Part shown: in pieces, positions 25,652-36,941 of the stretch | Layout: each line of letters opens with the position of its first letter | How positions within the stretch are numbered: position 1 is the stretch's first letter | Assembly (NCBI GenBank): GCA_034766995.1 | Contig: CM068313.1 | Location: forward strand, 32,377,496 to 32,441,495 | Length of the DNA stretch: 64,000 bases | Source: Acanthacorydalis orientalis | Taxonomy: Eukaryota > Arthropoda > Insecta > Megaloptera > Corydalidae | Direction: 5' to 3' | The notes under the pieces: model-generated | Seen by the model: only the letters and a program-made list of their open reading frames with translations | Told to the model about the DNA's origin: nothing | The model's database searches: none | Made by a program: the position numbers and the translations under genes

Positions 25652-25714
<63 letters not shown>
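25652..25714. repeat. (TA)n microsatellite, about 62 bp
   Basis: TA run preceded by ACATATACATACATACATA. Confidence 0.96.
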
Positions 25715-25717
<3 letters not shown>

Positions 25718-27619
25718 ATAATAGTAAAACTATTTAAGAATATACTTTTAAAGAGTATTCGCCTAAGTAGAGAATAAATATTGTTCTGGAAACAAAATAA
25801 AAATATTGTGTGTTTGTTTAATTTAATGTATATAATATTTAAGATGAAAACATGTTTAAATAATAATATAATTAATAATTTGTTTCAACTGAATAAAATC
25901 AAATAAATTTCATAAACTGAGATGCGTGAGAAACATTTGGGTTTTTTTAGAATATTTTCAATGTAAAAATAAATTAGGTTACAATTGGTTTGAACATTGA
26001 TTCATTAACATGAATTTATTATAAAATAAATTAAAATTTTATACTATAAAACAAAAAAATATGGGATTACATTCAGATGCGTTGACTCGACTGAATAAGA
26101 TATTAGATGAATAAATAGAAATAATTGCTTTCGCAACGAATGTTAAAATATGTTCATATAAGATTAAAAATAAATAATTTACACTTCAGTGAAAATTAAA
26201 AAATAAATTTCTACTGTATAAAATGTATTGAAATTTATCTGAATCAGTTTTAACTTCGCAGTTAAAAAAAATTAAACAGTTAACGTCAATACCTTTGATC
26301 ACTGTAATTTATGCTTAAATCTAATTTTTAAAAAGGTATAATACTTTTTTTAGTTATTAATCAATTATTCACTTTAATGAATCGAGTGATCGTCGTAAGC
26401 GTACATTTACAATTTCATAGTAAGAAATATTCATTCGAATTTTTAAAAAATGAACATCATTCAAATTTATTTTGATAATTAAAATTTTGTCATTTATAAA
26501 ATAACATATTTTTAATAATTGTTGTGAATGAAAATCATTTAAAATTTATTATTCCACTCCTTTAACAGAAAAGTCATAAATTCAGCAAGTTTATAGTATT
26601 AACGACATCAATAAAATAAAAAAGATAAATTATGTTCAAAAAAGGCTAGTAAATGAATTCATTTAAGAATAACATAAATTAATTATAATTAATAATGATA
26701 AACACAGAACAGTAACGGATGTTACTTGAAAAACTATTTAATTATGTTCTGCGGTCAGGTATTGAGATAAATATGAACTACTAATTCGAAAAAGAGAAAA
26801 ACTTGAAAAGTGTCTGAAATTAGTTTTTTTCTAAATCATAAAACTCAGTTAAATAATAATTTGAATTACAACATTATTGGGTAACTGAATGATATACTAT
26901 TTTTAACAAAAACATTATCTATCTTGTTATTGCTTCAGTATCATACTTTTCTAATATTACCTTGATTACAAACACACATATATTAAAGCAAGAATCAAAA
27001 TGTACTTTGAATGTAATTTTATTGTAGAATTTTCTTGTAATATCTTATTGTTTCCTAAGAAAATAAGATTCGTAAGAAATGCGGCTGAACCTCATTGATT
27101 TTATATTTGTATATTTTTTTGTTGATATTAACTTAATAAAATCAGTAAAATTTAGTTGAACTACTGATAATTATTTTATTCTCTTAATTAAATATTATTT
27201 TAACTCCTGAATAACATTTATTTTAAAAATTATCGTATTGAGCACTATGACAAAATTCACTTCCACCTAATTTCAGTTCAAAACGTTTAATAAATTGATA
27301 ATTTACTTTTGATAATTATTTATTATCTTAATTTATAAAAGCTAGAAATATATTATGCATATTTCACATACCATGAAATAGTTTATGTATATTTCTATCG
27401 GCTTCAGAGAGAGAGAAAGAGAGAGAAAAGTTAATGAAAAAAAGCATTTAATTCGTTTTGAAACGGAAATTATAAACTATACAAAATGTTGAATTGTTGA
27501 GGTAGGAAAGACTTTAATAATTATTCACAAAGTGTTTTGGAGAACAACAACATTCTTTTTATTGCGGAGGATGACGTTCCTGTTTAAAAATAAAACAGTT
27601 ATCCAATCAATATATAAAT
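25715..27619. other. A+T-rich intergenic DNA lacking long (TA)n
   Basis: No (TA)n array is present; a (GA)n-rich tract lies at about 27406-27428. No gene is supported. This is part of the longest TA-array-free interval of the window. Confidence 0.6.
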
Positions 27620-28260
27620 AAATGTATTCACAAAGGGGCGCCATAAGTGTGCATGAAGTAATGTCCGAAATTTTCGAAAACAAATGAGTTTCCATGCGAT
27701 TTAAACAGTACTTTCATTAGACATTAATAAATGAGAATCACGTTCGACTTGACGTTTTGTATGAACGTCGACAAGAACTTAATCGTGATGTATAGTAGGT
27801 AATGAAGAGCGTGCAGTGCAATGCATGAATACCGGTCGGGCAGCACGCCTGCAGGGTAGCGAGTTGGCCTTGAGGCATGTTTGTCGGAGAGGGGTGGGCC
27901 AGATATTTGATAATTGATATAAGTGGTTGGAGCGCCTGACTATACAACAAAACCGTGGGAGCGTACGGCCCATATGTAAACATAGATATACAAAACATGC
28001 ATGGGTGTATATATGTATCTACGTGTGTACACGCATTTTTTCGTTTTCGTTTTCGTTGGGTACTTTTTTTTGGTCGTATTTTGTTCTAACGTTTAAGTTT
28101 CGACATAAATGGAATAGTTCATTAAAAATGTTCACGGCGAAGATACAGTTTACATGCCAATAAGAAATTTAAACGTTTAAATACCAAACGAATGATTCAT
28201 CGGATCGAGATTGTTTCTTTTTTCTCTTCGCAAAGTCCATGTGAATTTTTGAAGAGTTCT
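27620..28260. other. G+C-rich island
   Basis: The most G+C-rich part of the window lies at about 27800-27985 (CGGTCGGGCAGCACGCCTGC, GTCGGAGAGGGGTGGGCC). Frames on both strands (minus 27738-27998, minus 27779-27973, plus 27927-28163) overlap one another and encode nothing I recognise, so they are probably a by-product of few A+T stops. A tRNA-like segment at 27914-27972 suggests a SINE or related retroposon relic. Confidence 0.4.
27914..27972 (+). mobile_element. tRNA-like segment, probable SINE-head relic
   Basis: AAGTGGTTGGAGCGCCTGAC resembles a tRNA D-arm/A-box region (AGTGGTTAGAGCG). ACTATACAACAAAACCGTGGG follows with the spacing and wording of a tRNA anticodon arm leading into a T-arm, but the B-box itself (expected GGTTCGAATCC after the CCGTGGG) is degraded to GAGCGTACGG. 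It is not a functional tRNA. A tRNA-derived SINE is the simplest reading. No poly-A or simple tail was identified. Confidence 0.35.
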
Positions 28261-29210
28261 TTAAGGAAAAATACAAATAAATAATTAAAATACTTAGTCG
28301 ATTATTAGTCATTTGATTACAGTTCGAAATAAAAAGTATAAGAATAAAAATGCAAAAAAAATAAATTTTCTTCTTTATTCACTTTACATGAAGTAACAAG
28401 AACATTCACCGTCTCGATGTTTTTATCAATATAATATTTTATTTATTAACTAAAATAAATTGATTTAATTGTACATTTTCTTTCTTTATTTCACATAAAT
28501 TAAATGGCAATTATAGTTTTGTTAAATAAAAATGCCGTGTTGGGGACAAAGAATATATTTTTTATTTTTCATATTTTTTATTTTTTATATTTTAATTTTC
28601 AAACTTAATAAATTATAAAATATATATTAATTTATTGCAATATAACTTTGGTAATTATTAAACTAGATAAAAATATAATTTGTAAAATTCCAACATTTTC
28701 AAAGATAAAATAAAAGTAAAAACTTATTATCAAACGGTGTTCCTATTTTGAAAATAACTATTGTACTACTAAAAATATTTTAAGACAATAAAGTAAGAGT
28801 AATTCAAATAAAAAAAACTATTTTATATATGTTTCACTTTCAAACTTTCGTGTATTAGATTTATAATTTTTATTTTTTAAATGTGCGCATTTAGAGACTA
28901 AAATTAATCAAAATTTTTAATAACCTCTTTTAGAAAAATGAGAATAATTCACGATAAACTATAAAAATGTATATAAAACAATAAAATTAAGGTATATTGG
29001 TTGTGTTATAATTTAAGTATTTGCGCCAAGCATTTGATTGATATTTTTATTTTTTTGTCTAATATATTTGTTATTTCAGAAAACATATTTATTCATTTTA
29101 AACTAAAGAAGAAACTGGTATATTGTGTATTAAATTTGAATTCTCCCTCTGTTTATATATAAATTTAAACACTATTACTAAGTTCTCTAAAAAAATAAAT
29201 TTATTAATTT

Positions 29211-29216
<6 letters not shown>
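28261..29216. other. A+T-rich intergenic background
   Basis: No supported feature. Confidence 0.6.

Positions 29217-29252
<36 letters not shown>
29217..29252. repeat. (TA)n microsatellite
   Basis: Uninterrupted TA array of about 36 bases. Confidence 0.95.
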
Positions 29253-29254
<2 letters not shown>

Positions 29255-30102
29255 AAGAATAATGTATAAAACAAGTTAAACACAATAAAAATAAATTACT
29301 TGTTATATTATATGCAAATATAAATATTAAAAAATCAAATGAACACGACGAAACGATGTGCTTTTTAAATATATTAATTATAATCCAATTATAAGTACAC
29401 TAATTTTTTCATACCTCGTAATTTACTTTCATAATTCCATGAACTTATTCAAATATATACATATATGTGTATATTTGACAACTTTTATTTTCATGCCATC
29501 CAATGTTTACTATCTAAAGACCATATTTCTAAATAATTCTTAATAATATTGAAATATAAAAAATGTTACAATGTGCTATGTATCTTTTTTAAAAAATATG
29601 ATATTAACAATTGAAATTTACACTCATACCTTTTTTACAATAATTCCGTCCTCTCCACTTTTTAATAGTGTAATGACATTTTTCATGTTTATGTTTAAGT
29701 TTTTTCCAATCTAAAAATAACAATATAAAAGTAATACACGAATCCAATATAATACGTCGTAACTTGACTCATAAAATCATTAAATACAGAACAATATTTT
29801 TCCAGAAACATAATTCTATATTTATTGCTCTGGAATAATTAAACTGATAACATAAATTCAATAAATACTTTTAATGATTAATTCGTTTACTTCACAATAA
29901 GTATTAGTTTGTTATGAAATATTTATGAACGAAAACAATAGTTGAGAACTGTTCGTTGATTTATTTCTTCATTTATAAAAAACTTTTGTGTTTCATTAAA
30001 CATTAAAATATTCTTTAGAAGAATAAGTTTTTTATCATTCTTTATATAATAAAGTAATTACCTTTAACAACAAACAATTATTAAAATGATATTTTATATA
30101 TC

Positions 30103-30133
<31 letters not shown>

Positions 30134-31216
30134 TATATTATTTATATATACGTTCAGATTATATAAATACCAAATCTGAATAGTTGCACAATGCAATGAA
30201 ATTTGATCTGAAACGGTTGAATGAAGACCTATAATCTAATAATAATATATAGTGTCTTACAAATATATTCCGAAAATTTGTATACAGATTCAAGGATGAA
30301 AAATGAACAAACATTTTGTGTAGACATATGATACCTGACGCTTCATTAAAGAAAACACTATGTCTTACTTTCCTCTCAGAATGAAAATGATTTTTTTTGC
30401 TCACGTTTACGTTAAGTAAGCTTTATTATGTAACATAAAAAACATGACGCTTCAAAATGTAGAGTGTTTAATAAATTTACGGTAAATGCTCACAAGTCTA
30501 CCCTTTTAAAGTACAAGCTTCAACTCAACATTTTAAAACCTGATGAAGATACAAATGGTGTACATTGTGTATTCCTGAATTTCTACAGAAATTTATATCT
30601 CCTGACATACTTACTTATTCGTATATAGTATTGTAATTTAAAATCATAAATTATAGAATTATTTCATTTCTAAATATGTTTTTTAAATTTACCTTGAATT
30701 TTTAAATGAAATCTATAACTAATTTATTTCTCAATTTAAATATTATTCTATTCTAATTATGAATTTAATATTTGTGATCTATATTTGTTTATTTCGCTTC
30801 ATTTTTCCAAGTAATATTTAATATTGAATTATTAATACATCCAAGTTAAAATGTTACATAATTAAATAAAGTGTACATGTAAAAGAGTAATAAAAAGTTA
30901 TACTTCCGATTACATTATCGGAAAAAAATTAATTTATCTTAATATACATTCAATAGTTACAGTAAATATAAAAAAATATTTTCAATAATAATAGTATATT
31001 ATCTAAAATATATAACTACCTTTTTCAAATTCACAATCATGTGAACGATTCGTTCTATATATAATACACACAAACTTACTGTTTACATGAATATATTATC
31101 AATAAATGACATGCCGTTATAAATATACTAGCTAAATGTCATATTTGTTCGCAGAACTATTAAAGTTACTTATTTATTTGTATATTCATACATTATCTCA
31201 TTCATTATGCACACCA

Positions 31217-31259
<43 letters not shown>

Positions 31260-31389
31260 ATTAATGTATGGATATGTGTAGGTGTAAAAAATTTAAAAAA
31301 AATCAATACAAGAACGGAGCCAGTTGAAAATGCACAAGATAGAAATAAATTAAAAATAATTTTACCCTACACACTGATCAGTTCAGAAG
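29253..31389. other. A+T-rich intergenic DNA with two microsatellites
   Basis: (TCTA)n(TA)n at about 30105-30138 and (TA)n at about 31220-31259. A minus-strand 81-codon frame at 30159-30404 is basic and unremarkable, with no motif. Nothing else is supported. Confidence 0.55.
30105..30138. repeat. (TCTA)n(TA)n compound microsatellite
   Basis: Four to five TCTA units pass directly into TA repeats. Confidence 0.93.
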
Positions 31390-31620
31390 CGTGGGAACAC
31401 ATCTGTATATTTATCATAAGCATGATTTATTCAGGATTCTTGAATATTAATTACATTATTATAGACGAGTCAGCATTCTTTATGGGCTCTCTTAGTTTGA
31501 TGAAACATTTTATTGACAGATTAGACAGTTATATTACAAAAAACTCGTCGAAATGAATTTGTCATTAGAGTGGCATGCGTTCGTAACACGTTGTAATTGT
31601 TGTCATTAATTATTTAAATA
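31390..31620. promoter_or_regulatory. candidate conserved non-coding element
   Basis: High-complexity stretch without a frame: CTTTATGGGCTCTCTTAG, TTTTATTGACAGATTAGACAG, GAGTGGCATGCGTTCGTAAC and TTGTCATTAATTATTTAAAT. It combines TTTATGG/TTTATTG (Hox- or Cdx-like) and TGACAG (TALE-like) words close together, a pattern typical of developmental enhancers. Binding and conservation are not shown by the sequence alone. Confidence 0.35.
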
Positions 31621-31658
31621 ATTTTTCAATATACACTCATTTATATCCACAAACACAT

Positions 31659-31661
<3 letters not shown>

Positions 31662-31695
<34 letters not shown>
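31662..31695. repeat. (TA)n microsatellite
   Basis: TA run following ACACATACAAATA. Confidence 0.94.
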
Positions 31696-31698
<3 letters not shown>

Positions 31699-31973
31699 CA
31701 TTAACCTTCATCGATCCACAGTTGAAAAGACCTTTACTTGAGATATCCATATTTATATTAAAATTTATATTATGATTTCCAAGAGAAGTCAATTTTCTTA
31801 ATTTTGAAATATCATTCTTTTAATTATGACACATAACTCTTATGTGCGTATTTTAAATATACTATAAAAATGTTTATATCATTCCTCAAAAATTATTATA
31901 TAATTTAATTTTTTTTCCAATTAAATTAGTTATGTATTTTAGTTTAGTTATGTATATAATAATAGTTCATAAT

Positions 31974-32010
31974 TATAACAAGAGTGTATAACAAGAGTGT
32001 ATAACAAGAG
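31974..32010. repeat. 13-bp tandem repeat, nearly three units
   Basis: Unit TATAACAAGAGTG occurs twice in full and is followed by TATAACAAGAG. The array is bracketed by GTTCATAATT on both sides (about 31965 and 32011), so the repeat may have arisen inside a local duplication. Confidence 0.9.
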
Positions 32011-33637
32011 TTCATAATTCTAATTTCTTTTGTATTACTCAATGTTCATTGTAATATGTTTTTTTGTTAAAAAAATAATTTTATAAGAACCGGAAGTAAG
32101 TTTATTATGAATTTTATGTCAGATGTTGTATACTGTTTTTTCTTAATCAAAGCATGCATTCCAAAAAACTACTAGAACTATAAATGAATTTTACAAAGAA
32201 AGAGAACATTTTAGAGAAGTAAGTGCTGATACGAATCAAATGCCAATGCTGGTTCGAAAATTTTAAGTAGGAAATATAAATTTGAAGAATGTTTCTATGT
32301 TTGGGATCCCATTAAAATTTTAAATTATCATACTGAATTTACTGATTGAGATTCTCGATAAATCACTGATCAATTTTTGCAGAAATATATGGTCTACGGC
32401 ACATGTTAAAATGTATATCCATGCTTTATTCACATTGTTTCAATAAAATTTGTAATTCATTTCATTAAATTAATGAACTGATTTTAATAATCATATTATA
32501 ATTTATTCATAATCGCTTAAGTTAACTTGAACTTTAGATTATAAGAATAAATTTAAAATGTAGTATGCATACATTATATATGTATATTTATATATATATA
32601 TAAATTTTAAAAATGATTATATTTCTATTAGTGTCAAAAGCAATATTCATATCATAAGAAAATCATTTTTATAAAATTAATTTGTAATTTTACTAAAATA
32701 TATAATTTTATAAAATAAATCAAAATATTATATTTCTGTCGATAACTTAATTAATTTTAAGCATTTATTAGTCTATTTAATCAAATTGCAAATCGATTTT
32801 CTTATCTGGCTTCGACAATGTTTCAAGAATATGTTGTTCTACGATTCATTATATATGTACATATATGTATATAAATATATATATATATATATATAATAAT
32901 ATCACATACGCAATCAATAAATATTTCATATTAAAGTGGAGAGGAATTAACAGTTAATTAATTTCAATAAACAAGAACAGTACAGTAATACTCTAATCAA
33001 CTTAATTATAATGATTCATAATAGAAGTAAACAAAATGAAAAATAACTGTATTTGTCATGATAGATATTCGTATGGAAGATATTCATATTTTTCTGATAT
33101 AATAATTCACATAAATGAATATGAAAATACACTTACTATGAAAAGGGTTTATTACAAAATGAAAACCTCATATAAATAGCTGATAATAATATGGTGTTAC
33201 GCTTCTCTACCTCAATTCGTATCATAGGAAATTATTTTGATGCAATTAATATCGAATTCATAAACCAACATTATTTTTATACATCTTTACAATATTGTTC
33301 CTTAAAATCTTAACGTTAACATTCTCGCCTTTGAAACTATTATTTTTAGCTATTACTTGTCTTCAAAGTAACACTGATTATAAATTCAACTCATTTAAAA
33401 TTCTTGATTTTTTTTAACGGTGAAGAATGTATCAGTAGACAGAAAAAAACGTAAATGGTTCTAAAAGTAATATTAGAAATGCGTTTAACCTTTGTTTCAA
33501 AAAAATGTACAAAAACAGTGGTAGAAGGCGAAAAACCAATTAAAGTTTTTTTGTTCGTTAGACTGGAACTACCCAAAAGTCTCTACAAATGTAACGGATA
33601 ATAGTAAACGCGTCATAAATTATAAAGTACAGGTTTA

Positions 33638-33641
<4 letters not shown>
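32011..33641. other. A+T-rich intergenic DNA
   Basis: Short (TA)n runs lie at about 32590-32602 and 32873-32896. A somewhat more complex patch lies at about 32085-32410, without a recognisable element or long frame. The minus-strand 61-codon frame at 33391-33576 shows no motif. Confidence 0.5.
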
Positions 33642-33697
<56 letters not shown>

Positions 33698-33698
33698 A
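33642..33698. repeat. (TA)n microsatellite, about 57 bp
   Basis: TA array with one TGTATA interruption near its right end. Confidence 0.95.
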
Positions 33699-33829
33699 GA
33701 GGATAAAATGCATATTTAAGGTTGATTATCCTCATTTGAATAAATTTTTCAATGACACAACCTCTTTATATGTATTAAAAGATATCTTTCAAAACTCGAC
33801 TTATTATTTAGTATTAAAACTTGTAAATA

Positions 33830-34110
33830 TGCACACCTTGCAGAATGCGAATCATCAACCTTGATCAAACTATTGAGCAAGTTCATTAATCCATTAATAA
33901 TGAACCTATTTTTAAACAGGTCGTTAAACCATAAATATTGTCACTGTAGACAGGTGATTTTAAATCGATCTTTATTTGCTGTTAACAGCATCGACTTCCG
34001 CAATGTTTCGTTATAAACGCTGCAGTTTATTGTCGACAATAAATTGCCTGCTTATGGTATATTTAAAAGGTAGACTCTTTAGATATCGTCGTGCTTTTTG
34101 AAAATGAATA
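33830..34110. promoter_or_regulatory. candidate conserved non-coding element with SOX-like palindrome
   Basis: High-complexity island: GCACACCTTGCAGAATGCG, CATTAATCCATTAATAATGA, GACAGGTGATTTTAAATCG and the palindrome TTTATTGTCGACAATAAA (34026-34043). There is no long frame and no transposon-like ends. The mixture of E-box (CAGGTG), ATTA and ACAAT words looks enhancer-like. Confidence 0.35.
34026..34043. promoter_or_regulatory. 18-bp perfect palindrome with paired ACAAT cores
   Basis: TTTATTGTCGACAATAAA is fully self-complementary and places two SOX-type ACAAT/ATTGT cores head to head around CG. It is a plausible dimer site, but a chance palindrome is not excluded. Confidence 0.35.
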
Positions 34111-34219
34111 TACCATAAAATAAATCATTACTACGTACGGAGAATATCATTTACGAATTTATTTCAGTGATACAGAAACGGTGATAATATGTTAATTTTT
34201 ACAGCAATTACTTTTGTTT

Positions 34220-34450
34220 ACAAGTTAATTTTTTAATACCGTTGTCAGCGACTAACTATATGCAAAAGTTTTAATAGTAGCACGCAGAATATATATGCAT
34301 AATGAAATGGGACTGACGAAATATTCTGTATCAGCATAAAACTGTACTCTCAATGTGCCGCTCGATATTAGCAAAATGAGTTTAATTTCCTTTTAATTAT
34401 TTACAAAAACAGAGCGCTGTTCAGAAAGTTGGTGTTGTTCTAGAACACAA
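34220..34450. promoter_or_regulatory. candidate conserved non-coding element with POU-like words
   Basis: Complex sequence including CTATATGCAAAAG and TATATGCATAATGAAATG (octamer-like, POU family), GTGCCGCTCGATATTAGC and GAGCGCTGTTCAGAAAG. No long frame. It lies about 100 bases after the preceding island, so the two may form one regulatory block. Confidence 0.3.
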
Positions 34451-35460
34451 TGAATTAAAACTTATTCATCCATATAACGATTTGTATTTTCACGCGCATT
34501 TCAATTTATAATAAATTTTTATAATTTCAACTGAATTTATGATTATTTACAATAATACTTTACGCTTTTCATTATGTTTAATTTTTGACCTAATATAAAT
34601 ATTTCTTATTCCAAAAGGTTAATTGTCTCCCCTCAGTTACTATTGAAATAATTAACTTGGCAAAATGTACTTGGAGAACGAGTATCTATAAAAATTAATA
34701 GTTTTCTAAATACATTTCTTATATGTAAATGAATAATTAATAAGATAGAATAAAATCATATTCAAAATAATATATAAATATAATCAGAAAACAAAGACCT
34801 GTGAAGCAAAATATTCATGAAAAAGTTGTAAATTACTCACTAGGAAATAAAAATTACAAAAATATATCAAAAAAAAATCGTTGGCATAACGACTTATCTG
34901 TTTGTGCATAACTAGTACAGATTCAAGTTAATTTATCACTATTCATTAAGAAAGAAACCGTCTTTAATCCTAAATGATTTTCAGAACTGATTTTTTTTCA
35001 TCCCGCATGCTAAAATATCTTTCTGAATCTTAGCGTTTTGAAGATAATAGCATCACCATTTAAATACACGTAAGTAATAATCAAAAACGATTAATAATTA
35101 TTTGTTGAACATTTTCGACTAGAAAAATTGTTTGTAGTTTGTAGGATAAAAAATAATTTATTTGTGAAACTGACTAACTTCAATGTAGAAACTATATTAT
35201 GACCAAATAGTATTCCGAAGAAATGTTTAGATCAATATGCAATATTTTTTATTAACAAATGTATAACGATGATACAAGAATCTAAAACAGTGCTGTCACC
35301 GTAACTAAATTTATTTTTCGTGTAAAACGGTACAAAATATCACATTATTTTTTAATTCAGCCTGTCTAAAAGCTTATTTAAAGCTCAAATCAACTTTTTT
35401 GCGACAACTCGATACTTATTTAGTAACTCAAACCATACTTCATATATCTAAGAAAAAGGG
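34451..35460. other. A+T-rich intergenic background
   Basis: No supported feature. Confidence 0.6.
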
Positions 35461-35467
35461 TCGGGAA

Positions 35468-35762
35468 GGTCCATAGTTAGACGAGGTAAACACAATTTTT
35501 GAGGGGGAAACATTTTTTTATTTCAAAATTTTTAGAAGTTACGGTGGAAACGCGTTCATAAAAACGATTTTTTTCTCGCATAGAAAAGTTATTAATCATC
35601 AAGTAAACCCAATAGAAAGATTCTCAATAATTGTCTTCTGATTGATTCTTCAATAATTGTCCGTGATTTTCAAATCTCACAAAATTACAGATTTTGTTAG
35701 GAAGGTAAAAGGAACAACCAATAGGGGAAATTCCCCTCCTATTCCAGCCCTAACTATAGACC
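35468..35762. mobile_element. dispersed MITE-like repeat, copy A (about 295 bp)
   Basis: The ends GGTCCATAGTTAG (35468-35480) and CTAACTATAGACC (35750-35762) are inverted copies with one mismatch. The interior matches a second copy at 50914-51386 over many words: AAAAACGATTTTTTTCTCGC, TAATCATCAAG, CAAATCTCACAAAAT, GATTTTGTTAGG and GGAACA-CCAA-GGGG. It is non-coding. An internal duplication of TCAATAATTGTC makes this copy differ from copy B. No target duplication is legible. Confidence 0.65.
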
Positions 35763-36121
35763 TGTGAGTGGGTATATGTTCGACTTTGTCTCTCGAGTCA
35801 AGAATAAATTTCTTCCTTGAATATTAAACCCACTAACTTAATCAGTAATGTTTTTTTTTTATTTTTTACATTAGTGTCTTTCTGGATATTTAAATAAGAA
35901 ACAAAGAAAGAGTTTACGTAACATGTGACATATTTATGAATTATGTTGTTAGTAATATAAAATAAAGTGTGTGTATATGTACATATATATATATATATAT
36001 TTCACGAGATACAGTATATATAGTCAAAACTAATAGGTCATGTGACAGATTTAATTTTATAAAAAAAGTTCTTTGAATCTATATCCGGAATTATGCGTAG
36101 CATTTTTTTTTATTATGGAGT

Positions 36122-36152
<31 letters not shown>

Positions 36153-36227
36153 TAAATATGTAAATGCTAATAAATTCGCCGAGTCCAATAATTTTAGATA
36201 GCTAAAATTTTTGTTATTTCTGTCATT

Positions 36228-36258
<31 letters not shown>

Positions 36259-36903
36259 CTTTTTCATTATTTCCTCCAAAATAAAAATTATCAAATTAAA
36301 AATGAGAAACAGACTGTATAACCACTTCACGTATGTTTATTTTAAAATAGAAATCATTTTCTAAATTATTTGAAATATGTTTATTATGCAATCTAACAAT
36401 TTATAATTCTCTCATTTGATAATATTTATTTTAATTCATATTTGTCTTTCGCTTGGAATATTTTGTAAAGTTCTTTTATTTATTTACAATATCTTTAATC
36501 AATACATTTGTATAACTCTAAGGTTGTACAAAAAACGTATATAATTTCTTAAAGTATATTATCTTTACAATTCGAGTTTCATTTCTTAAAAATGTAATTA
36601 AGAGATTCGATAACCACTGACTTTTATCAAAAACTGTACATTTTTAATTTTATATTTTTTTTAATACGAAGATGAAACGTATAATAACAGGAACAAAAAC
36701 GATAATTCATTACTGTTTAAACAAATAATTGGAATCTTTTAATTTATGTAAGTTTTATTAACATTTTAATAGCAACAAAAAATGTAAAGAGCTGTACTAC
36801 AATAATGGTTCATTTCCAGATATGAATCTGCAGGACTCTTGTTTATAAAATTAATCCAGTATATGACCTATAAATTTGGAATATAAGTATAGTGAATTCT
36901 TTT
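35763..36903. other. A+T-rich intergenic DNA with short (TA)n arrays
   Basis: TA arrays lie at about 35983-36001, 36121-36149 and 36230-36258, spaced about 120 bases apart. No gene is supported. Confidence 0.6.
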
Positions 36904-36941
36904 CTTTCTTTCGCTCTCTCTCTACATATATATATATATAC
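36904..36941. repeat. compound CTTT/(CT)n/(TA)n microsatellite
   Basis: CTTTCTTTCGCTCTCTCTCT passes into ACATATATATATATATA. It has the same order (CT before TA) as at 6794, 7041 and 56921. Confidence 0.92.

Noticed and set aside
27738..27998. Minus-strand 86-codon frame in the G+C-rich island
   Set aside because: Overlapping frames are open in a second minus-strand frame and on the plus strand. This fits few A+T stops, and a repeat relic is more likely than a gene.
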